Source: Steroidobacteraceae bacterium
Lineage (GTDB): Bacteria; Pseudomonadota; Gammaproteobacteria; Steroidobacterales; Steroidobacteraceae
DNA length: 8,572 nt
NCBI GenBank assembly: GCA_025927665.1
Contig: JAICKZ010000134.1
Span: forward strand, 1-8,572
Reading direction: 5' to 3'
The stretch's first letter is position 1, and each line of letters begins with the position of its first letter. Below are positions 1 through 5,196 of the stretch, piece after piece. The notes beneath the pieces were generated by a model, which worked only from the letters and a program-made list of their open reading frames with translations, was not told where the DNA came from and did not search any database. The position numbers and the translations under genes are program-made.

Positions 1-2
1 AC

Positions 3-2039
3 GACATTGCAGGGCTTAGGACTTATCTTTCCAGATTGACGGCCAATGAGCGTTTACTTGCCGTGTTGATCTGCAAAATGGATGGTACAACAATCTACAA
101 AACTGAATTGACGCCTCGAGTCTTGAATTGTAAAACGCCGCTGGCGGAAAAAGATAAAAACAATTACCGCATGGAAATGTCATCAGGTTCCATAGAAGTT
201 TCAAGTTTTGAGTTCGACAGCAGTCGTGAAACACCTTATCGATTATTGCTGGTGCACGACATCAGCTACATTGATCGACGTCAGTCAGTTGCACGCAATT
301 ATGTGATTGCAGCAGTCGGCTTGTTTGTGACCATGCTGGCATTGTTGGTCGCTTTTGTCACATGGTTGTTGATCAGACGTTGGGTGCGTCTGCTGGTGGG
401 CGATATTCGCGGCCTACGTTTTCTCGACGATGCTGAATCATCATTGATATCGCAGCCAATATTGTCGCAAGTGCGCGAAGTGTTGCGTGAGATCGAACAA
501 AATCAACGCTTGGAAATTGATTTCCATGAAAACTGGACGCCGCAAGCATTGCAACAAGTGGTGCGTGAACACTTAGGTTCTCCAGAAATGTTCGTGGTAT
601 CAAATCGTGAACCCTATATTCACAATGCAGGTCCTGACGGGCCGATCGTTCAAGTGCCAGCAAGCGGCATGGTGACTGCGTTGGAACCCATTGTGCGAGC
701 CTGTTCGGGGATATGGGTCGCGCATGGCAGCGGTTCGGCGGATCGCGATGTGGTGGATAAAAATGATTGCGTTCGCGTTCCTCCGGATGAGCCGGCTTAT
801 ACATTGCGTCGCATCTGGTTGACCAGCGAAGAAGAAGAAGGATTTTATTATGGCTTTTCCAATGAAGGTATGTGGCCGTTGTGTCATCTCACTTATGTGC
901 GCCCCGCGTTTCGCGAAACGGATTGGCATCAATATCAACAGGTGAATAAAAAATTCGCTGATGCATTAGCGCGTGAATCGCGTACGAATCAACCCGTGAT
1001 CCTGATTCAAGATTATCACTTTGCATTGTTGCCTCGTCTGTTGCGTGAACGAAAACCTTCAGCAACCATTCTAATGTTCTGGCACATACCATGGCCCAAT
1101 CCAGAAACTTTCGGTATTTGCCCATGGAAGGATGAGTTGCTGCAATACATGTTGGCGGCGAATGTGCTTGGTTTTCATACGCGCTATCATTGTCAGAATT
1201 TTCTGGCGACAGTGGATCGTTTTGTTGAATGTCAAATTGATCATGAACATATGACAGTGACATTGAAAGGACATGTTTGCCAAGTCGCCTCATATCCTAT
1301 TTCAATTGAATGGCCGCCACGTTGGCTGGCGCGGTTACCAGCGATTGAAATTTCACAGGCGACCGTACGTGAACGTTATGCCATTGCCAAAGACGTACAG
1401 GTGATACTAGGCGTTGAACGTTGGGATTTCACCAAAGGTATTGTTGAGCGCTTCCAGGCGCTCGAAGCGCTATTGGAACATGAACCAAATTTGATTGGAA
1501 AAATAACGCTGTTACAGATTGCAGCGCCTTCTCGGAGTAAGTTGCCTGCATACCAAGCATCGCAACAACAAACACTTGCAGAAGTGCAACGTATCAATGA
1601 CCGATTTGCGACGACCGAATGGCAGCCGATTGTATTAATCAATAAACATCAGGAACCTGAACAAGTCTTCGAACTGTATCGTGCAGTTAATATTTGCCTG
1701 GTGAATAGTTTGCACGACGGAATGAATCTGGTTGCCAAGGAATTTGTCGCGGCGCGTGATGATGAAGATGGCGTGTTGATACTCAGCACCTTTGCTGGCG
1801 CTTCGCGTGAGTTATCTGAAGCGTTGTTGATTAATCCTTACAATGTAGGAGAAACAGCCGCAGCCATTAATACCGCAATGCGGATGTCTCGCGAAGAACG
1901 ACATCAGCGAATGAAGTTAATGAGGTTGGTTGTCAAGGAAAACAATGTCTATCGTTGGGCGGGCCGCATGTTAATGAGTGCCGCACGTATTCGACAACAA
2001 CAGGCACTCAAGAAACTATCTTCGATGCGGTTGCGATAA
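3..2039 (+). CDS. otsA: Trehalose-6-phosphate synthase (GT20) with N-terminal membrane/sensor-like region, 5' partial
   Basis: Transfers glucose from UDP-glucose to glucose-6-phosphate, giving trehalose-6-phosphate. The frame is open to the left edge, so the true start is outside the window; residues are numbered from the TTG at 36, which is probably internal. Residues 1-85 look like an extracytoplasmic sensor-type domain. Residues about 89-113 form one strong hydrophobic helix ending in basic LLIRRW. A HAMP-like or helical linker follows to about 180. The GT20 domain spans about 185-650, with VVSNRE (187-192), QDYHF (325-329), HIPWPNPE (350-357), VERWDFTKG (460-468) and DGMNLVAKE (561-569). 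R462, K467 and E569 match E. coli OtsA R262, K267 and E369. The motifs differ from E. coli in detail (HIPWP, LHDGM), which suggests a second bacterial OtsA clade. The convergent otsB supports trehalose over a related GT20 product such as glucosylglycerol-phosphate. Membrane anchoring is inferred from one visible helix; a first helix is probably upstream. Confidence 0.9.
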   Translation, partial: DIAGLRTYLSRLTANERLLAVLICKMDGTTIYKTELTPRVLNCKTPLAEKDKNNYRMEMSSGSIEVSSFEFDSSRETPYRLLLVHDISYIDRRQSVARNYVIAAVGLFVTMLALLVAFVTWLLIRRWVRLLVGDIRGLRFLDDAESSLISQPILSQVREVLREIEQNQRLEIDFHENWTPQALQQVVREHLGSPEMFVVSNREPYIHNAGPDGPIVQVPASGMVTALEPIVRACSGIWVAHGSGSADRDVVDKNDCVRVPPDEPAYTLRRIWLTSEEEEGFYYGFSNEGMWPLCHLTYVRPAFRETDWHQYQQVNKKFADALARESRTNQPVILIQDYHFALLPRLLRERKPSATILMFWHIPWPNPETFGICPWKDELLQYMLAANVLGFHTRYHCQNFLATVDRFVECQIDHEHMTVTLKGHVCQVASYPISIEWPPRWLARLPAIEISQATVRERYAIAKDVQVILGVERWDFTKGIVERFQALEALLEHEPNLIGKITLLQIAAPSRSKLPAYQASQQQTLAEVQRINDRFATTEWQPIVLINKHQEPEQVFELYRAVNICLVNSLHDGMNLVAKEFVAARDDEDGVLILSTFAGASRELSEALLINPYNVGETAAAINTAMRMSREERHQRMKLMRLVVKENNVYRWAGRMLMSAARIRQQQALKKLSSMRLR

Positions 2040-2075
2040 GCAAGGGTGTTGCGAACTTGCAGTTGGTTTCAACAC

Positions 2076-2104
2076 AAGCTCAAGATTATCATGCTTGAGT
2101 TTTT
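2076..2104 (+). terminator. Probable intrinsic terminator of otsA
   Basis: A 9-bp stem pairs AAGCTCAAG (2076-2084) with CTTGAGTTT (2094-2102), with one G-T wobble. The loop is 9 nt and a five-T run (2100-2104) overlaps the end of the stem. It lies 36 bp after the otsA stop and reads in the otsA direction; on the other strand the hairpin is not followed by a U-run. The stop codon of the convergent otsB (2089-2091) lies in the loop, so the element overlaps coding sequence. The stem is only moderately GC-rich, so efficiency is uncertain. Confidence 0.55.
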
Positions 2105-2844
2105 CGATTGCGCTCGCACAGCCACGCGATGACGGCAGAGACATCGTTAAATTGATAACGCGCGGCAGATTTCACTAAAGAGCCGACGCGCACTGAATAG
2201 CCGCCGAGTGCGTTGACTGCGATGAAGCCATCTTCATCGGTGATGTCGTCACCGACAAATACTGGTGCCTTGCCTGCGAAAGGCGCTTCGGTCATGAATG
2301 ACTCGATTGCAATCTTCTTTGAATAACCTCTGGGCGCAATTTCCAGTACGCACTTCCCAGAGCGGAGTACGAACTGATCGGCAATGGGTTGGACCAGTTT
2401 GCTCATGATGTCATAGGCTGCCGACTCACAGTGAGGAGCCAATCGATAGTGAAGCGCCAATGCAACGGTTTTGTCTTCCAGCAGCACGCCTTCATGTGTT
2501 AATTGAAATTCATGTAGTGCGCGCCGCGCTTCATTGAGCAGGGAAGCATCAACGTGCGGCTTAGTAACATGCCCGCGTGCATCGCGTCGCTCCAGACCAT
2601 GCTGGCCAGCCGCAGGAAAAATCCATGGTGAAAACAATCTATCCAATTCATTGATGGTCCGGCCACTCACCAAGGCTAATGCACCGTTCATACGCTCCAG
2701 CGTCTCGTGTAAAGCATCGCAAAGCGCAGCAGGAACATTTACATCGGTAGGACGTGGCGCAATTTCCAGCAGCGTGCCATCGACATCCAAGAACAACGCA
2801 ATGTTTTGCTCTGGAATAAAAGTGTTGTGCAGTGTCACGCCCAT
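2089..2844 (-). CDS. otsB: Trehalose-6-phosphate phosphatase OtsB (HAD superfamily)
   Basis: Hydrolyses trehalose-6-phosphate to trehalose and phosphate, the second step of the OtsAB pathway, in the cytoplasm. The 251-residue length is normal for the family. HAD motif I is FLDVDGTL (18-25), with D20 the expected nucleophile and D22 the acid/base. Motif II is LVSGR (58-62). A lysine for motif III lies in GYSKK (173-177), after the family-typical LEIAPRG stretch (167-173). Motif IV is VGDDITDEDGF (197-207), which should bind Mg2+. The cap domain falls between about residues 90 and 165. The ATG at 2844 places motif I near residue 20, as usual. No strong Shine-Dalgarno is seen, but the upstream sequence is AT-rich with TATATA- and TATAAG-type stretches that could include a -10 box. 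The gene is convergent with otsA, so the two must be transcribed separately. No missing catalytic residue is apparent. Confidence 0.95.
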   Translation of the reverse strand: MGVTLHNTFIPEQNIALFLDVDGTLLEIAPRPTDVNVPAALCDALHETLERMNGALALVSGRTINELDRLFSPWIFPAAGQHGLERRDARGHVTKPHVDASLLNEARRALHEFQLTHEGVLLEDKTVALALHYRLAPHCESAAYDIMSKLVQPIADQFVLRSGKCVLEIAPRGYSKKIAIESFMTEAPFAGKAPVFVGDDITDEDGFIAVNALGGYSVRVGSLVKSAARYQFNDVSAVIAWLCERNRKTQA

Positions 2845-2999
2845 ATCTTATACAACTTGGCCGTATATAATCTAATCATGATACTCAGTTTCTTGTTGCG
2901 ACATTTTCAGTGAGTAAATGATAGAGCCAAGCCGCTGTCAATGTGTTTACAGATGCATGCAGTTGTCATTGGTATTCCATTGACCGAAGTGCTGTATCA

Positions 3000-3026
3000 A
3001 GGTGAACTTCGAAATCGTTATCACCT
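3000..3026. promoter_or_regulatory. Inverted repeat overlapping the parE promoter region
   Basis: AGGTGA (3000-3005) and TCACCT (3021-3026) form a perfect 6-bp inverted repeat with a 15-nt spacer. It sits immediately upstream of, and partly across, where a -35 element for the parE promoter would lie. It could be an operator or simply chance; the arms are short and no regulator can be named. Confidence 0.2.
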
Positions 3027-3049
3027 GGCGGCGCTCACAGTGCTAGAAT
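3018..3049 (+). promoter_or_regulatory. Candidate parE promoter with extended -10
   Basis: TGCTAGAAT at 3041-3049 reads as an extended -10 (TG, one base, then TAGAAT, a 4/6 match to TATAAT). It ends 39 bp before the parE ATG. The nearest -35-like hexamer, TTATCA at 3018-3023, is 20 bp away, longer than the usual 17 bp; at ideal spacing the hexamer is TCACCT, a poor match. An extended -10 can compensate for a weak -35. No clear Shine-Dalgarno is seen between this site and the ATG at 3089. Confidence 0.4.
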
Positions 3050-3088
3050 CCGCGCCGCAATTGCATTCCAGTCAAATATTTTACGCTG

Positions 3089-4975
3089 ATGGCACAATCA
3101 TATAACGCAGCCGATATCGAAGTTTTAAGTGGCCTTGACCCGGTACGTCGTCGTCCGGGCATGTATACCGACACCAGTCGTCCCAATCACTTGGCGCATG
3201 AAGTGGTTGATAACTCAGTGGATGAAGCATTGGCGGGTCACGCGAGAAAAATCCAAGTCACGGCATACAAAGATGGTTCGCTGGAAGTAATCGATGATGG
3301 CCGCGGTATGCCAGTGGATATTCATCCCAAAGAAAAAGTAAGTGGTGTGGAATTGATTCTTACGCGCTTGCATGCGGGCGGAAAATTTTCTGATAAGAAT
3401 TATGAGTTCAGTGGTGGCCTGCATGGTGTTGGTGTGTCGGTCGTTAATGCATTGTCCAAATTGTTAGAATGTCGGGTGCGTCGCGGCGGCAAGGAATACT
3501 TCATCAGTTTTGCAGATGGCCATATCAAGTCAAAATTAAAAGTAGTAGGCGATGTTGGCAAGAATAACACCGGCACCACCGTGCGTTTTTGGCCTGATGC
3601 GAAATATTTCGAGACCCACAATTTTGCAGTTCCAAAGCTTAAGCATGTGTTACGGGCTAAAGCGGTGTTATGCCCTGGGTTGCATATCAGTTTTTTTCAC
3701 GAAGCCAGTGGTGAAAAAGAAGAGTGGCAATACACAGGAGGTATCAATCAATATTTATTGGAAAGCTTGGGCAACGGTGAATGGTTACCACCAGAGTTAT
3801 TTACCGGCAAGGTCGAAGGTCAACTTGAAGGAGCTGAATGGGCAGTGGCATGGCGCATAGATAGTGAAGAGCGCATCGAAGAAAGCTATGTCAATCTTAT
3901 TCCCACGGTTCAAGGTGGCACACATGTCAATGGATTGCGATTGGGGTTGACGGATGCGTTGCGTGAATTTTGTGAATTTAGAAATCTATTGCCGCGTGGC
4001 ATCAAGCTTGCGCCAGAAGATGTATGGGATGGTGTAAGTTTTGTGCTCTCTACAAAAATGAAGGAGCCACAGTTTGCGGGACAAACCAAGGAACGTCTTT
4101 CATCGCGCGAAGCGGCTGCATTTGTATCGGGTGTGGTGAAAGATCAACTTGCACTTTGGCTGAATCAACATCCGGATTCCGGTGAAAAGATTGGACAGTT
4201 AGCCATTACCTCTGCGCAAGCAAGACTTAAAGCATCCAAAGTGGTGGCCCGCAAACGTTCTGTTAACGGACCTGCATTGCCTGGTAAATTGTCTGATTGC
4301 ACCGCGCAAGATCCAGAACGCGGCGAATTGTTTTTGGTAGAAGGTGATTCTGCAGGTGGTTCGGCGAAACAAGCACGTAATCGCGAGTTTCAAGCAGTGA
4401 TGCCACTGCGTGGAAAAATTCTCAATACATGGGAAGTGGAATCAACACAGGTATTGCAGTCGCAAGAAGTTCACGACATTGCCGTAGCTTTGGGTGTTGA
4501 TCCTGGTTCAGACAAGATCGATGGTCTGCGTTATCACAAAGTTTGCATTCTTGCCGATGCAGATTCGGATGGCTTGCACATAGCAACTTTGTTGTGTGCG
4601 TTGTTCTTGCGCCATTTTCGTCCCTTGGTGATCGCAGGTCATGTACATGTGGCCATGCCACCCTTGTTTCGCGTTGATGTAGGCAAACAAGTGTATTACG
4701 CGTTGGATGAAGCAGAGAAGCAGGGCATTCTTGATCGTGTTGCAGCCGAGAATTCGCGTGCCAAGCCAAACGTAATGCGCTTCAAAGGTCTGGGTGAAAT
4801 GAATCCGTTGCAACTACGTGAGACCACCATGGCACCGGAAACGCGTCGTTTAGTGCAACTGACCATTGAAGCCGCTGACGATACTGATCAAATGCTCGAC
4901 ATGTTGCTTGCGAAGAAACGAGCGAGTGATCGACGTGAATGGTTAGAGAGTAAGGGTAATTTGGCGCAGCTATAA
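3089..4975 (+). CDS. parE: DNA topoisomerase IV subunit B ParE
   Basis: ATPase subunit of topoisomerase IV, which pairs with ParC to decatenate daughter chromosomes and relax supercoils. At 628 residues it has the E. coli-type length, without the extra insert of gammaproteobacterial GyrB. The GHKL ATPase domain shows VVDNSVDEA (39-47, with N42 as the Mg-ATP ligand), DDGRGMP (69-75) and GGLHGVG (109-115). The transducer QTK loop is at 332-334, within FAGQTKERL. The TOPRIM domain shows LVEGDSAGGSAKQAR (416-430), with E418 the catalytic acid, and DADSDG (490-495), with the metal-binding aspartates. The C-terminal RFKGLGEMNP stretch is typical of the family. The ATG at 3089 gives an N-terminus (MAQSYNAADIEVLSGL) that lines up with E. 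coli MTQTYNADAIEVLTGL, so the start is secure despite a weak ribosome-binding site. parC follows on the same strand after 221 bp of repeat-rich spacer. No damage or missing motif is seen. Confidence 0.98.
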   Translation: MAQSYNAADIEVLSGLDPVRRRPGMYTDTSRPNHLAHEVVDNSVDEALAGHARKIQVTAYKDGSLEVIDDGRGMPVDIHPKEKVSGVELILTRLHAGGKFSDKNYEFSGGLHGVGVSVVNALSKLLECRVRRGGKEYFISFADGHIKSKLKVVGDVGKNNTGTTVRFWPDAKYFETHNFAVPKLKHVLRAKAVLCPGLHISFFHEASGEKEEWQYTGGINQYLLESLGNGEWLPPELFTGKVEGQLEGAEWAVAWRIDSEERIEESYVNLIPTVQGGTHVNGLRLGLTDALREFCEFRNLLPRGIKLAPEDVWDGVSFVLSTKMKEPQFAGQTKERLSSREAAAFVSGVVKDQLALWLNQHPDSGEKIGQLAITSAQARLKASKVVARKRSVNGPALPGKLSDCTAQDPERGELFLVEGDSAGGSAKQARNREFQAVMPLRGKILNTWEVESTQVLQSQEVHDIAVALGVDPGSDKIDGLRYHKVCILADADSDGLHIATLLCALFLRHFRPLVIAGHVHVAMPPLFRVDVGKQVYYALDEAEKQGILDRVAAENSRAKPNVMRFKGLGEMNPLQLRETTMAPETRRLVQLTIEAADDTDQMLDMLLAKKRASDRREWLESKGNLAQL

Positions 4976-5040
4976 ACCCCGCATCTAAAGTACCGTGTTC
5001 CGCGAAATTTGTTGAGCTTTACATTTGCGTTGAAAATATT

Positions 5041-5119
5041 CCGTTCATGGTGAGCTTGTCGAACCATTCATCAAATTCGAAAATTCGAATGAATCCTTCG
5101 ACAAGCTCAAGATGAACGG
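5041..5119. repeat. Dispersed-repeat-like imperfect palindrome (79 bp)
   Basis: Two 31-nt arms (5041-5071 and 5089-5119) are inverted copies with 27 of 31 positions complementary. The mismatches are two adjacent pairs placed symmetrically, at 5049-5050 against 5110-5111 and at 5064-5065 against 5095-5096. The spacer is 17 nt. The core TGAGCTTGTCGAA (5051-5063) and its complement TTCGACAAGCTCA (5097-5109) match, from memory, a motif scattered between genes in many proteobacterial genomes. A nested palindrome, ATTCGA/TCGAAT (5075-5080/5085-5090), lies in the centre. There is no T-run after it, so a simple intrinsic terminator is unlikely. It may be a REP or MITE-like element; copy number cannot be judged from this window. 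Confidence 0.7.
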
Positions 5120-5129
5120 TTAATACTGG

Positions 5130-5149
5130 GTTCCCGCTTTCGCGGGAAC
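5130..5149. repeat. Short REP-like perfect hairpin
   Basis: GTTCCCGC (5130-5137) and GCGGGAAC (5142-5149) form a perfect 8-bp, GC-rich stem around a TTTC tetraloop, 10 bp after the larger palindrome. From memory this resembles the common intergenic GGGTTCCCGC...GCGGGAACGAC dispersed motif of proteobacteria. No T-run follows, so termination is less likely than a repeat or mRNA-structure role. A further small stem, AGCATC/GATGCT (5153-5158/5167-5172), lies between it and the parC start. Confidence 0.6.
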
Positions 5150-5196
5150 GACAGCATCAACAAATCGATGCTTGATTCATTAGAGAATATTATTTC

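Noticed and set aside
36..38. TTG at 36 as the start of the trehalose synthase gene
   Set aside because: The frame stays open to the left edge of the window, the preceding codons (DIAGLRTYLSR) continue plausibly into the same domain, and there is no ribosome-binding site before it. The gene is treated as 5' partial.
373..804. 143-residue open frame on the - strand inside otsA
   Set aside because: It is antisense to the conserved GT20 gene. Its Arg/His/Pro-rich composition is typical of a shadow frame, and no motif is visible.
828..842. GAA-rich run in otsA as a simple-sequence (phase-variable) repeat
   Set aside because: It is only four codons encoding Glu-Glu-Glu-Glu, and length changes in threes would not shift the frame.
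2534..2875. 113-residue open frame on the + strand over the 5' part of otsB
   Set aside because: It is antisense to the HAD motif I and II region of otsB and shows no domain or credible ribosome-binding site.
2949..2962. TGCATGCA palindrome in the otsB-parE intergenic region as an operator
   Set aside because: An 8-bp palindrome is short and its flanks do not extend the symmetry convincingly; no known operator is matched.
4976..5040. Intrinsic terminator right after parE
   Set aside because: CGCGAAAT and ATTTGCG nearly pair, but the stem is imperfect and no T-run follows.
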